Origin: Gordonia sputi NBRC 100414
Lineage (GTDB): Bacteria; Actinomycetota; Actinomycetes; Mycobacteriales; Mycobacteriaceae
Length of the DNA: 64,000 nucleotides
Reading direction: 5' to 3'
Assembly: GCF_000248055.1 (NCBI RefSeq)
Contig: NZ_BAFC01000022.1
Coordinates: forward strand, 186,001-250,000
Below the pieces are notes generated by a model. That model had not been told where the DNA came from. It worked only from the letters and a program-made list of their open reading frames with translations, and searched no databases. Of this stretch, positions 47,594 through 56,448 are shown in pieces. Within the stretch, counting starts at the first letter, position 1; every line of letters starts with the position of its first letter. Position numbers and translations under genes: made by a program.

Positions 47594-48718
47594 GTGACCG
47601 CCACTGCAGAAGAGCGTTTCGACGCCGAGGTGTACCGCCGTCGCCTTGCACGGGCCGCCGTGCTGACCGGCAAAGCCGGACTCGACGCCCTCATCGTTTC
47701 TCCCGGCCCCGACCTGCGCTATCTCACCGGTTCGCGGGCCGACACCTTCGAGCGTCTGACGGCCCTGGTGATCCCCGCCGCCGGCACCCCTCGGCTGGTG
47801 ATTGCTCGACTCGAGCTCGCCTCCGTGCGCGACTCCGCGGTCAGCGAACTCGACATCGACGTCGTCGACTGGGTCGACGGCGATGACGCACACGCGCTGG
47901 CGGTTGCCGGATTGCCGACTCCCGCTGCGGTTGCGGTCTCCGAGTCGATGCCTGCGCTGCATCTGGTGCCGATCGCAGATCGTCTGGGAGCCACCCCCGT
48001 CCTCGCGACGCCGGTACTTCGCCAGATGCGAATGATCAAGGACGACAACGAGGTCGAGGCCCTTCGACGCGCAGGCGCCGCGATCGACCGGGTACACGCA
48101 CGCATGGGTGAGTGGCTGCGTCCGGGACGCACGGAAGCCGACGTCGCCGCCGACATCGGCGAGGCGATCGTGGCCGAGGGGCACACCGCGCCGGAATTCA
48201 TCATCGTCGGGTCGGGACCGAACGGCGCCGACCCGCACCACGAGCAGTCAGAGCGAGTGATTCAACCCGACGACATCGTCGTGATCGACATCGGGGGACC
48301 TGTCGAACCGGGCTACAACTCCGATTCCACGCGGACATACTGCTTCGCCCAGCCGAACGACGACAGGGCACGTGCGTATGCCGCGCTCGAGCTCGCTCAG
48401 CGGACCGCGGTTGCCGCCGTACGTCCGGGAGTGACCGCCGAAAAGGTCGACGCCGCAGCGCGCGAGGTACTCGTCGACGCAGGATTCGGCGAGAACTTCA
48501 TCCACCGAACCGGCCACGGCATCGGCCTCTCTGTTCATGAGGAGCCCTACATCGTCAGTGGCAACGATCTCGTCCTCGAGGCCGGGATGGCGTTCTCGAT
48601 CGAACCGGGCGTGTACTTCCCGGGGCAGTGGGGCGCGCGGATCGAAGACATCGTCATCGTGACCGACGACGGATGCGAACCGGTCAATGTGCGCCCGCAC
48701 GAGTTGGTGGTGTTGTAG
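47594..48718 (+). CDS. pepE: Xaa-Pro dipeptidase-like M24 peptidase
   Basis: The 374-residue protein has the N-terminal creatinase-like domain (about 1-140) and a C-terminal pita-bread M24 domain. Metal ligands are visible in VVIDIGGPVEPGYNSDSTRTY (two Asp), FIHRTGHGIGLSVHEEP (His) and FSIEPGVYFPGQWGARIEDIV (two Glu). It corresponds by position to M. tuberculosis PepE (Rv2089c). It probably releases amino acids from X-Pro dipeptides in the cytosol. The start is set by the leaderless promoter; the longer frame from 47558 has no support. Confidence 0.92.
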   Translation: MTATAEERFDAEVYRRRLARAAVLTGKAGLDALIVSPGPDLRYLTGSRADTFERLTALVIPAAGTPRLVIARLELASVRDSAVSELDIDVVDWVDGDDAHALAVAGLPTPAAVAVSESMPALHLVPIADRLGATPVLATPVLRQMRMIKDDNEVEALRRAGAAIDRVHARMGEWLRPGRTEADVAADIGEAIVAEGHTAPEFIIVGSGPNGADPHHEQSERVIQPDDIVVIDIGGPVEPGYNSDSTRTYCFAQPNDDRARAYAALELAQRTAVAAVRPGVTAEKVDAAAREVLVDAGFGENFIHRTGHGIGLSVHEEPYIVSGNDLVLEAGMAFSIEPGVYFPGQWGARIEDIVIVTDDGCEPVNVRPHELVVL

Positions 48719-48745
48719 ACCCACGCCCCACGGGAGGGGTGACGA

Positions 48746-49147
48746 TCAATCGAGCAGCGAGTGCGAACCGAGCACACGCTGCACGTCGATCTCGATGACG
48801 ACGCGCTCGGGATTCGGTTTCGGCTCGCGATATCGCTGGGCGTAGCGCCGTTCGGCCTCCGCAACGCGGTCGCGATCGCGATGAACGGTCGCGGGGCCCT
48901 CCAGCGTCAGCCACCGCGGACCGTCGACGTTGGTCACCGCGGCATAGCCGCCGCGCTCGGCGTTGCGCACCTTCTGGCTGCCCTCACGAGTGATCACCCG
49001 AGCCAATCCGCTGTCGGGGTCGTACGTGAATCCGACGGCAACGACGTGTGGTGTGCCGTCGGGTCGGAGCGTCGCGAGTGACGCAAGGTGTCGCTCGCCC
49101 AAGAAGTCGAGCGCAGCGGAACCGAGGTTCTCCGGAGTACGCGGCAT
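48746..49147 (-). CDS. F420-type split beta-barrel oxidoreductase (Rv2074-like)
   Basis: The 133-residue protein has the split-barrel flavin/deazaflavin fold: [20 protein letters not shown], then [20 protein letters not shown], then [26 protein letters not shown]. By position and similarity it matches Rv2074, described as an F420H2-dependent biliverdin reductase. The substrate here is not proved. The start is ATG 49147 because TATCGT lies exactly 7 nt upstream on this strand; 49165 is an alternative. It is divergent from the SDR gene. Confidence 0.82.
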   Translation of the reverse strand: MPRTPENLGSAALDFLGERHLASLATLRPDGTPHVVAVGFTYDPDSGLARVITREGSQKVRNAERGGYAAVTNVDGPRWLTLEGPATVHRDRDRVAEAERRYAQRYREPKPNPERVVIEIDVQRVLGSHSLLD

Positions 49148-49154
49148 GGCGCCA

Positions 49155-49160
49155 ACGATA
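49155..49160 (-). promoter_or_regulatory. -10 element (TATCGT), leaderless start at 49147
   Basis: On the minus strand TATCGT is followed by 7 nt and the ATG at 49147. It decides this start over the upstream ATG at 49165. Confidence 0.5.
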
Positions 49161-49216
49161 GCCACCGCGGTGGCGCCGCTGTCGGCTGCCTGTCGGCCGG
49201 TGGAATACTGCCTGTC

Positions 49217-49993
49217 ATGGCGCGTAGCAACTCACACGACGACCAGGGAACCGTTGTCCTCTTCGGTGGACGCAGCGAGATCGGGATCGCCCTCGCGAAG
49301 AGGCTCGTCGCAGGCCGCAGCGTCGTCCTTGCCGCGCGCCGGTCCGACGACCTCGACGAGGAGATCGCCGCGATGCGCGCGGCGGGCGCCGACAACGTCA
49401 TCGCCGTCGAGTTCGACGCCGATGCCACGCAGACGCACTCGTCGCTCATCGAGACGATCACAGCCGATCACGGACCGATCAGCGCGGCGATCATCGCGTT
49501 CGGCATTCTCGGCGATCAGCATCGCGCCGAAACCGACGTCGCGCACGCGCTACAGATCGCCCAGACCGACTACGTCGGCCAGATCAGTGTGCTGACGCCG
49601 CTGGCCAACGCACTGCGGCGGCAGGGGTCGGGCACCATGATCGTCTTCTCGTCGATCGCCGGTGTGCGGGTACGTCGCGGCAACTACGTGTACGGGTCGG
49701 CGAAAGCGGGACTCGACGGCTTCGCCAGTGGGTTGTCGGACGCACTCCATGGATCGGGCGTCCGGTTACTGCTCGCCCGACCGGGTTTCGTGGTCGGCAA
49801 CATGACAGCAGAACTCATGGCTTCGGGCACCAAGCCCGCGCCCATGTCGGTCGACGCCGAACAGGTGGCCGACGCGGTGGCACGGGCGTACCACCGCGGT
49901 CGTTGGGAGGTGTGGATTCCCGGACCACTGCGCTTCGTCGGATTCGCGATGCAGTTCGTACCGCGCGCGATCTGGCGCAGGTTGCCCCGATGA
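49217..49993 (+). CDS. Short-chain dehydrogenase/reductase (Rv2073c-like)
   Basis: The 258-residue protein is a classical-like [21 protein letters not shown] is the cofactor loop (GGxSEIG in place of TGxxxGIG), [29 protein letters not shown] has the catalytic Ser, Tyr and Lys, and [10 protein letters not shown] follows. A basic C terminus (IWRRLPR) follows FVPRAIW. Its stop overlaps the cobL ATG (ATGA), the same linkage as Rv2073c/cobL in M. tuberculosis, so a role near cobalamin or cell-envelope metabolism is possible but unproved. AATACT, 7 nt before the ATG, may be a weak leaderless -10. Confidence 0.88.
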   Translation: MARSNSHDDQGTVVLFGGRSEIGIALAKRLVAGRSVVLAARRSDDLDEEIAAMRAAGADNVIAVEFDADATQTHSSLIETITADHGPISAAIIAFGILGDQHRAETDVAHALQIAQTDYVGQISVLTPLANALRRQGSGTMIVFSSIAGVRVRRGNYVYGSAKAGLDGFASGLSDALHGSGVRLLLARPGFVVGNMTAELMASGTKPAPMSVDAEQVADAVARAYHRGRWEVWIPGPLRFVGFAMQFVPRAIWRRLPR

Positions 49994-51213
49994 CGGCCGC
50001 GGCGACGGACACATCGGAGTTCGTCGTCGTCGGGATCGGCGCCGACGGGTGGGCAGGACTGACCGATCGTGCACGCGACGAATTACGCAGCGCCACAGTC
50101 GTATACGGGTCGACACGCCAACTCGAACTCCTTCCCGACCTCGACGCGACGACGGTGGCATGGCATTCGCCGATGTCCGAGCACCTACAGCAGGTGCTGT
50201 CCGCCACTTCTCACTCCCCGGTGCACGTACTGGCCAGCGGCGATCCGATGTTCCACGGTGTCGGGTCCACGATCGTCAATGCCGTGGGGCGCAACCGGGT
50301 TCGAGTGCTCCCCACCGTGTCATCGGCGAGTCTCGCCTGCGCCGAACTCGGGTGGGACCTGTCCCGCACACAGGTGATCAGCACGCTGCGCGACGACGCC
50401 GACGTCGTGGTGCCCGCGTTGACCGACGGCCGTCGGATCCTCGTGCTCAGCAGGGGATCGCAGACACCCGCCGCGATCGCCGAGGTGCTGGTGCGCAACG
50501 GGTTCGGCTGGTCGACGATGACGATTCTCGAACAACTCGGTGGTCCACAAGAACGGACCGTCGAGTCCGTTGCGCGCTCGTACCGACCTCAACCCCACGA
50601 TGCGCTCAACATCGTCGCCATCGATTGTGTCGGACCCAGCACGACCCGACTACCGGGGCTACCCGACGACGCCTACGAGCATGATGGCCAACTCACCAAG
50701 TCGGCGGTACGAGCGCTGACCGTCGCGGCCCTCGCACCGGGTGGGCGAGCTATCCTGTGGGATATCGGATCCGGGTCGGGGAGCGTGGCGATCGAGTGGT
50801 TGCGCGCAGACTCCGACGGGACCGCCATCGCATTCGAACGCGACCAGGTTCGTGCCGCGCGACTCGGACGCAACGCCGTCCGTCACGGTGTGGCGGGCGC
50901 GCTGACCCTGCTGGGCGCCGCGCCCGAATCACTGCGCCGCGCACCGGATCCGGATGCGATCTTCATCGGGGGAGGACTCGACGACGAGGTCCTGACCGCT
51001 TCGTGGCACGCGCTGCTCCCGGGTGGGCGCCTCGTCGCGAACGCTGTCACGGTCGAAACCCAGTCACTGCTCGTCGACTGGCACCGCCGCGTCGGTGGAA
51101 CTCTTCGACGATTCTCCATCGAAACCGTCGAACCGCTCGGTTCCATGACCACATGGCGCCCCGCACTCCCGATCGTGCAGTGGGTGGTCACACGGACGGA
51201 CGATGAGTCGTGA
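49990..51213 (+). CDS. cobL: Precorrin-6Y C5,15-methyltransferase (decarboxylating)
   Basis: The 407-residue two-domain enzyme adds methyl groups at C5 and C15 and decarboxylates ring C acetate in aerobic cobalamin synthesis. The N-terminal tetrapyrrole-methylase domain (CbiE-like, about 1-205) has VVVGIGADGWAGL and HVLASGDPMFHGVGS. The C-terminal CbiT-like domain has the AdoMet motif LWDIGSGSGSVAIEWLR and FIGGGLDDEVL. It is translationally coupled to the SDR gene upstream (ATGA) and to cobM downstream (GTGA). Confidence 0.95.
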   Translation: MTAAATDTSEFVVVGIGADGWAGLTDRARDELRSATVVYGSTRQLELLPDLDATTVAWHSPMSEHLQQVLSATSHSPVHVLASGDPMFHGVGSTIVNAVGRNRVRVLPTVSSASLACAELGWDLSRTQVISTLRDDADVVVPALTDGRRILVLSRGSQTPAAIAEVLVRNGFGWSTMTILEQLGGPQERTVESVARSYRPQPHDALNIVAIDCVGPSTTRLPGLPDDAYEHDGQLTKSAVRALTVAALAPGGRAILWDIGSGSGSVAIEWLRADSDGTAIAFERDQVRAARLGRNAVRHGVAGALTLLGAAPESLRRAPDPDAIFIGGGLDDEVLTASWHALLPGGRLVANAVTVETQSLLVDWHRRVGGTLRRFSIETVEPLGSMTTWRPALPIVQWVVTRTDDES

Positions 51214-51998
51214 CCGTCTATTTCATCGGTGCGGGTCCGGGCGCACCCGACCTCATCACCCTGCGTGGCGCCCGCATCCTGGGTGAATGCACCACCTGTC
51301 TCTATGCCGGATCGCTTGTCCCGCAGGAACTTCTCGACCTGTGTCCGGCCGACGCCACCCTGATCGACACCGCTCGGACGCCGCTCGACGAGATCATCGG
51401 GCACATCGTCGAGGCACACGCGTCCGGTGGCGACGTCGCACGCCTGCATTCCGGCGACATCTCGCTGTACTCGGCGTTCACCGAGCAACACCGTGAGCTC
51501 AGACGCCTGGGTATCGATACCGAAATCGTGCCGGGGGTACCGGCCTTCGCCGCGGCAGCGGCGGCCCTCGATACCGAACTCACCGTGCCCGGCGTCGGCC
51601 AGAGTCTTCTCATCACCCGCGTGTCGACGCTGTCGACGGACATGCCGCCAGGTGAAGAACTCGCGCGCCTGGCGCAGTCGGGTGTCACCCTCGCGTTGCA
51701 CCTCGCTGCGCACCGCGCGCCACAGATCGTCGAAGCACTCGCCGAACACTACGGGCCGCAATGCCCTACGGCTACAGTCGCCTTCGCGTCCCGCAGCGAT
51801 CAGGTGGTGATCAGGTGCCCGCTGTCGGACCTGCCGCAGCAGCTCGACGACCACGGGATCCGACGCACCGCAGTCATCTTCGTGGGCAAGGTGCTCGACC
51901 CGGGAACCTCGACCCCCACAGACAGTTATCTCTACTCGCAGGCACGGATGACAAAACTTCGCAGCGGCGCCCACGACGACAATTCATCGACGACATGA
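51210..51998 (+). CDS. cobM: Precorrin-4 C11-methyltransferase
   Basis: The 262-residue class III methyltransferase begins VYFIGAGPGAPDLITLRGA, has VARLHSGDISLYSAFTEQ for AdoMet binding and EIVPGVPAFAAAAAAL. It methylates C11 of precorrin-4. Its GTG overlaps the cobL stop (GTGA) and its stop overlaps the cobK ATG (ATGA), making cobL-cobM-cobK one translationally coupled unit. Confidence 0.95.
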   Translation: MTVYFIGAGPGAPDLITLRGARILGECTTCLYAGSLVPQELLDLCPADATLIDTARTPLDEIIGHIVEAHASGGDVARLHSGDISLYSAFTEQHRELRRLGIDTEIVPGVPAFAAAAAALDTELTVPGVGQSLLITRVSTLSTDMPPGEELARLAQSGVTLALHLAAHRAPQIVEALAEHYGPQCPTATVAFASRSDQVVIRCPLSDLPQQLDDHGIRRTAVIFVGKVLDPGTSTPTDSYLYSQARMTKLRSGAHDDNSSTT

Positions 51999-52750
51999 CC
52001 GATACACCGGTTGTGCTGGTGCTCGGGGGCACCGGCGAAGCTCGCGCGCTGGCCGCCGGACTCGTCGCCGAGAACATTCCCGTGATCAGTTCACTTGCCG
52101 GCCGGGTTGCCGAGCCGCGACTGCCCGTCGGCGCCGTACGCATCGGAGGTTTCGGGGGAGCGGCCGGTCTACGGACATGGCTGCGCGACAACGCCATTCG
52201 CGTCGTCGTGGATGCGACACACCCCTTCGCGAGTGGCATCAGTGCCAACGCCGCTGCGGCAACCCACGACCTCGCACTACCTCTCGTCCGGCTATGCCGC
52301 GCATCGTGGTCGCCGGGTGACGGAGATACCTGGGTTCGGGTTCCGGACATACACAGCGCCGCAAGGCATCTCGACGGTCGACAAGCCCGCGTATTCCTGA
52401 CCACAGGAAGGCAGGACGTCGACGCCTTCGCCGAGAACACGTCAGCGTGGTTTCTCATCCGGGTCGTCGACCCACCGCAGACCGCTATGCCGATGCACCA
52501 CACGGTGATCCGGTCGCGTGGCCCGTATCGTCTATCCGACGAAACGGCCCTGATGCGTGAGCACGGCATCGACGTGCTCGTCACGAAGAACAGTGGCGGC
52601 GACATGACTCGCGCAAAGCTCGACGCCGCAAGGACTCTCGGTATCGAGGTCGTGATGGTCGACCGTCCGAGCGAACCCGCGACGCGCGCCGTCGAGGACG
52701 CAGAAGTCGCCGTCGGACTCGTGTGTGATCTGCTCGCCGGTCAGCGCTGA
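51995..52750 (+). CDS. cobK: Precorrin-6A reductase
   Basis: The 251-residue NADPH-dependent reductase converts precorrin-6A to precorrin-6B. Motifs include VLVLGGTGEARALAAGL at the N terminus, VVVDATHPFASGISANAA, RVFLTTGRQDVDAFAEN and VLVTKNSGGDMTRAKLDAAR. It ends the cobLMK unit. The 3' end runs into a 16-bp tandem repeat at 52741. Confidence 0.95.
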   Translation: MTDTPVVLVLGGTGEARALAAGLVAENIPVISSLAGRVAEPRLPVGAVRIGGFGGAAGLRTWLRDNAIRVVVDATHPFASGISANAAAATHDLALPLVRLCRASWSPGDGDTWVRVPDIHSAARHLDGRQARVFLTTGRQDVDAFAENTSAWFLIRVVDPPQTAMPMHHTVIRSRGPYRLSDETALMREHGIDVLVTKNSGGDMTRAKLDAARTLGIEVVMVDRPSEPATRAVEDAEVAVGLVCDLLAGQR

Positions 52751-52819
52751 GTCAATGAGGCGCTGAGATAGTCAGGCGCTGTGACAATCAGACGCTGAGA
52801 CAATCAGACGCTGTGATGG
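52741..52819. repeat. Five 16-bp tandem repeats bridging the cobK and cobIJ stops
   Basis: Units start at 52741 (15 bp), 52756, 52772, 52788 and 52804: TCAGACGCTGAGACAA is the clearest copy, and the others differ by one to four bases. The first unit includes the cobK stop and the last the minus-strand cobIJ stop (TCA at 52804), so the repeat makes up the whole convergent intergenic region. Confidence 0.8.
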
Positions 52820-54336
52820 CGCGGTGTGAAGACCAGACGACCGCCGCTGCGCTCGGCAATCGTCGTCGCCGACGATCCGATGATGAGCATCGTGCGCATG
52901 TCGACGATCGACGGATCGAACGCGCCGACAGTCGTCACCGACAGAGCCTCTTCCGGTCCGCCGACATCGCGCCCGACGATGAGCACACGGTCGTCGGGGA
53001 CCATCTCGCGCAACAGATCATGCAGGCGCGGCACCTGCCACGTCCTGCTCTGTGAGCCGGGGTTGTAGACGGCGATCACCAGATCGGCCTGAACCGCATG
53101 CCGAATCCTCGCCTCGATCAGCTCCCACGGCTTGAGTCTGTCCGACAGTGAGATGACCGCGAAGTCGTGCCCCAGCGGGGCACCGGCAACCGCGGCGACC
53201 GCGGTTGCCGCCGTCACCCCCGGTACCACGCGGACGGGTACGTCCGCCCAGCGCGATTGCGCCGCGACCTCGGCGACGGCAGCCGCCATGGCGAACACAC
53301 CCGGGTCACCGGAGGACACGACGGCCACGCGGGCACCCCGGGAGGCGAGGTCGAGCGCGAATTCTGCGCGCTCTGCCTCGACACGGTTGTCGCTGGCATG
53401 CACCCGCTGCCCTGGCCGAGGCGTGACGCGCGCGAGATAGGTTCGATAGCCGACAAGGTCAGTGGCAGAAGACAATTCGGCGCGCACCTGCGGCGTTGTC
53501 TGCGACGCGGCCCCCGGCCCGAGGCCGACCACCACGACTTCGCCGGTCCCGAGCTCCGTCGGATCGAAACGCGGATTGTTGCGTCGGCCCGGCACGACGA
53601 CCATCGAGAAGTACGGGACGTCCGACGGATCGACCTCGCTGACGGGCAGGACACGTTGTGCCGGGGTTGACGCCCGTTCCACGTACCACGCCTCGTCGAG
53701 CCGTCCGACGCGTTCGAGGGCTGTGCGCACCGTCGAGAAGGTCCGACCCAGCTTGAGCACCGCGAAGGCGTCGGCGCCGGCGAACTCCGCGGTCAGCTCG
53801 TCGACCGGGAGTGTTCCCGGCACAACGGTCAGCGTCTCCTCACCTTCGACGAGCGGGATGCCCAGCGCGGCGGAGGCCCCGCTCACCGACGTCACCCCGG
53901 GCACGATCTCGGCGTCGAAGTCGTCGGCGAGGCGCTTGTGCATGTGCATGTACGAACTGAAGAAGAGCGGATCGCCCTCGGCCAGCAGACAGACATCCCG
54001 TCCTGCCCGCAGATGCGCCGCGAGAGTTTCGGCACTGTCGGTGTAGAAGTCATTCAAGGCGCCACGGTAGCCGCCCGGGTGATCGGTGGTCTCGACCGTG
54101 ATCGGATACATCAGCCGCTCTTCGATCTGATCGCCACGCAGATACGGCTCGGCGACACCTCGGGCGATGCTGTTTCCGTGGCGCGCACTGTGATACGCGA
54201 TGACATCGGCCGCAGCGATGACACGTGCGGCCTTGACCGTGACCAACTCGCTGTCACCGGGACCGAGTCCGACGCCCCAGAGTTTTCCGGTGCCCGCCTT
54301 GCGCGATGTGTTCCCCGCGTCGGGTGATGTGCTCAT
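52804..54336 (-). CDS. cobIJ: Fused precorrin-2 C20-methyltransferase / precorrin-3B C17-methyltransferase
   Basis: The 510-residue protein joins two class III tetrapyrrole methylases. The CobI half (about 17-245) opens LWGVGLGPGDSELVTVKAAR and has VCLLAEGDPLFFSSYMH and EIVPGVTSVSGASAALG. The CobJ half starts near 262 with VVVVGLGPGAASQTTPQVRA and has VAVVSSGDPGVFAMAAAV and VVPGVTAATAVAAVAGAPLG. The second half performs C17 methylation with ring contraction. This fusion also occurs in M. tuberculosis. The start at ATG 54336 is 4 bp past the cobH stop. Confidence 0.95.
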   Translation of the reverse strand: MSTSPDAGNTSRKAGTGKLWGVGLGPGDSELVTVKAARVIAAADVIAYHSARHGNSIARGVAEPYLRGDQIEERLMYPITVETTDHPGGYRGALNDFYTDSAETLAAHLRAGRDVCLLAEGDPLFFSSYMHMHKRLADDFDAEIVPGVTSVSGASAALGIPLVEGEETLTVVPGTLPVDELTAEFAGADAFAVLKLGRTFSTVRTALERVGRLDEAWYVERASTPAQRVLPVSEVDPSDVPYFSMVVVPGRRNNPRFDPTELGTGEVVVVGLGPGAASQTTPQVRAELSSATDLVGYRTYLARVTPRPGQRVHASDNRVEAERAEFALDLASRGARVAVVSSGDPGVFAMAAAVAEVAAQSRWADVPVRVVPGVTAATAVAAVAGAPLGHDFAVISLSDRLKPWELIEARIRHAVQADLVIAVYNPGSQSRTWQVPRLHDLLREMVPDDRVLIVGRDVGGPEEALSVTTVGAFDPSIVDMRTMLIIGSSATTIAERSGGRLVFTPRHHSV

Positions 54337-54340
54337 GACG

Positions 54341-54964
54341 TCATTCCTGTGCACTCGCCAGCGCGTTGATCGCCGCGGCGACGATCGCCGATCCACCCCG
54401 ACGTCCGGTGACGGTGATGAACTCGAGATCGTCGCGGTTCGCCAGTGCCGCACAGGATTCCGCGGCCCCGATGAATCCCACGGGCGCACCGACTATCGCT
54501 GCCGGACGTGGTGCGCCGGCATCGATGATGTCGAGGAGCGCGAACAACGCGGTCGGTGCGTTGCCGATCGCGACGACCGCGCCGTCGAGTCGGTCACGCC
54601 AATACTCGACGGCCGCGGCGGTCCGTGTGGTCGACAACTGCTCGGCGAGCGCAGGCAAGCCGGGTTCCGCGAGGTAGCACAGCACCTCGTTGTCGGCGGG
54701 CAACCGCTTGCGCGTCACCCCGCTGGCGACCATCGTCGAGTCGCACAGGATCGGCGCACCTGCCTCGAGAGCCGACCGTGCCGCGGATACGACGCCGTCT
54801 GTCGCGACGACGTTCGTCGTCAGATCCGTTTCGCCGCACGCGTGGATCATGCGTACGACGACCCCGGAGACATCCGGGGCGAATCCGGACAGATCAGCTT
54901 CGGCTCGGATGGTGGCAAAAGACTGCCGGTAGATCTCGGCGGCGTCGCGTAGGTATTCGGGCAT
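54341..54964 (-). CDS. cobH: Precorrin-8X methylmutase
   Basis: The 207-residue enzyme moves a methyl from C11 to C12, giving hydrogenobyrinate. The catalytic His is His41 in VVVRMIHACGETDL. The motifs ILCDSTMVASGVTRKRLP, VVAIGNAPTALFALL and AAIVGAPVGFIGAAES are as expected. It lies between cobG (41-bp gap) and cobIJ (4-bp gap) on the same strand. Confidence 0.97.
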   Translation of the reverse strand: MPEYLRDAAEIYRQSFATIRAEADLSGFAPDVSGVVVRMIHACGETDLTTNVVATDGVVSAARSALEAGAPILCDSTMVASGVTRKRLPADNEVLCYLAEPGLPALAEQLSTTRTAAAVEYWRDRLDGAVVAIGNAPTALFALLDIIDAGAPRPAAIVGAPVGFIGAAESCAALANRDDLEFITVTGRRGGSAIVAAAINALASAQE

Positions 54965-55005
54965 AGTTGTTCAACCCTATCGGGGTGGTCGAGAGGACCT
55001 GATCC

Positions 55006-56217
55006 TCACTCGTGTGTGCGTCGATATCCTGCGCTGGTTGCCTCGACCCGCAGGTGCGGTTCGCGCGGCGACCCACATCCACGGTCGCAGCCCACCCAGT
55101 GTTCACGCTCGGTGACGGGCGGCCCCGATTCGACTCGTTCACTCACGTCGGCGCGGACCTCGGCAAGCCCGCGCGAGCAGCCGGGTGCGCCGGCACAACT
55201 GCTGACCTGTGCCCACGGTGACGCGGCGTCGAAGATGAGTCCCATCGGAGCGAGGACGCGCACCACGGTCTCGGCAACACCCTCGCCGAGATCGCAGACG
55301 AGGATTTCGCGGTCTGGCGTGAACACCACCGGCGCTTCGACGGCTGCGATGAATTCGGCGAGACGCGCGGGCAGGCGCCCGAGTTCGACGACTGCGCCGA
55401 GCAGCACGCGGCCGTCATCCTGGTCGAACCACCCCACTCGCGGATCGCCGGCCGTCGGTGCGAGAGCTCCTGGCTCGAGCGGCGGGTCGAGTCGGTCCCG
55501 GGTCACCGCCATCAGGTCGCCACGCGCGGACTCGGGTAGATCCGCGATCCGCCACGCACTGCCCGCCACCTCGAGGAAATCGTGCGCAACACCCAGCAGC
55601 GCCTGTGTCACGGCAGAGTCGTCGGCGACCGAGCCTGCGATCTCGCCGTCGACGACGATGTCGAAACCGACCGATCCGTCGGTACGGCTGCGCGCGACGG
55701 CGCACACGTCGGTGCCGCCACCCGCGATGTCGGTGTGTCCGTCGTCGAGGCCGAAGAGGAACCGGCCGGATAGCGCCGCGAGGCTGTGATCGGAGCGGAG
55801 TGCGTCGTCGAGTTCGTGCGCCAGGGGACGTAGATCGGCAAGGCCGCCGACGCGCCCGGTGAAGGGACTGACCTCGATGTTGCGTACCTTCTCGTGCGTG
55901 GTGCTCGGCACCAGTCCGGCATCGACGAGCGCGTCGGCGACGGCGTCGACATCGGCGATGCCGCGTATCTGCACGTTGGCGCGCCCCGTCAGATCGACGA
56001 AACCGTCGCCGTACTGTGCGGCGACATGCGCGAGCACCGCGAGTTGCTCGGGCGTGATCGATCCACCGAGCAGACGAACACGCGCCAGTGCGCCGTCGGT
56101 GGACGGGTGCGGGGTGAAGACTCCGGGGCATCGGTCCGACGCTGTTCGCCCCGTCGACGACTCACCGGTGGGCTCACGGGACTGGCCGTGTGACGAAGGG
56201 GAGGCGGGGTCACGCAC
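55006..56217 (-). CDS. cobG: Precorrin-3B synthase
   Basis: The 403-residue protein is a nitrite/sulfite-reductase-like monooxygenase that makes precorrin-3B from precorrin-3A with oxygen, which marks the aerobic pathway. GFVDLTGRANVQIRGI is the ferredoxin-like half-domain motif. The 4Fe-4S cysteines are SSCAGAPGC (C-x5-C) and GCDRGCGSP (C-x3-C) near the C terminus. The GTG start at 56217 is 7 nt after a TACGCT -10, so the cobG-cobH-cobIJ transcript appears leaderless and has no riboswitch. Confidence 0.93.
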   Translation of the reverse strand: MRDPASPSSHGQSREPTGESSTGRTASDRCPGVFTPHPSTDGALARVRLLGGSITPEQLAVLAHVAAQYGDGFVDLTGRANVQIRGIADVDAVADALVDAGLVPSTTHEKVRNIEVSPFTGRVGGLADLRPLAHELDDALRSDHSLAALSGRFLFGLDDGHTDIAGGGTDVCAVARSRTDGSVGFDIVVDGEIAGSVADDSAVTQALLGVAHDFLEVAGSAWRIADLPESARGDLMAVTRDRLDPPLEPGALAPTAGDPRVGWFDQDDGRVLLGAVVELGRLPARLAEFIAAVEAPVVFTPDREILVCDLGEGVAETVVRVLAPMGLIFDAASPWAQVSSCAGAPGCSRGLAEVRADVSERVESGPPVTEREHWVGCDRGCGSPREPHLRVEATSAGYRRTHE

Positions 56218-56224
56218 GGTATCC

Positions 56225-56230
56225 AGCGTA
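56225..56230 (-). promoter_or_regulatory. -10 element (TACGCT) of leaderless cobG
   Basis: On the minus strand TACGCT is followed by 7 nt and the GTG at 56217. It lies about 65 bp from the divergent cobN promoter. Confidence 0.5.
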
Positions 56231-56293
56231 GGCGTCGGCGGACGGGTGCGAACCTGCGCGGGACGTGTCCGACCGTCACGGAACGCTCTCCAC

Positions 56294-56299
56294 TAGGCT
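56294..56299 (+). promoter_or_regulatory. -10 element (TAGGCT) for the cobN riboswitch transcript
   Basis: TAGGCT lies just upstream of the aptamer, so transcription would begin near 56306 and the leader would be about 143 nt. Confidence 0.45.
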
Positions 56300-56304
56300 G
56301 AGCC

Positions 56305-56444
56305 GCACGAGGTGCGCGGAAGCCGGTGCGATTCCGGCGCGGTCGCGCCACTGTGACGCGAGAGCAGCGGGCTCCTGCGAAGCCAGACCTGCGACCTCGG
56401 ACCTGTGTTCCACATGTCTCCGCGCGAGTCGGAGTCCGAGGAGT
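56305..56444 (+). promoter_or_regulatory. Cobalamin riboswitch upstream of cobN
   Basis: The aptamer core is clear: GGAAGCCGGTGCGATTCCGG, then GCGGTCGCGCCACTGTGA, and later the B12-box-like GCGAAGCCAGACCTGCG at 56377-56393. This is the class I cobalamin aptamer pattern. Past it, CCTCGGAC (56395-56402) is perfectly complementary to GTCCGAGG (56434-56441), which covers the front of the GAGGAG ribosome-binding site (56439-56444). I infer control of translation initiation: adenosylcobalamin binding would favour hiding that site. Confidence 0.88.
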
Positions 56445-56448
56445 TGCG

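Noticed and set aside
52741..52819. Tandem repeats as a possible CRISPR array
   Set aside because: The units are contiguous with no spacers, and no cas genes are present.
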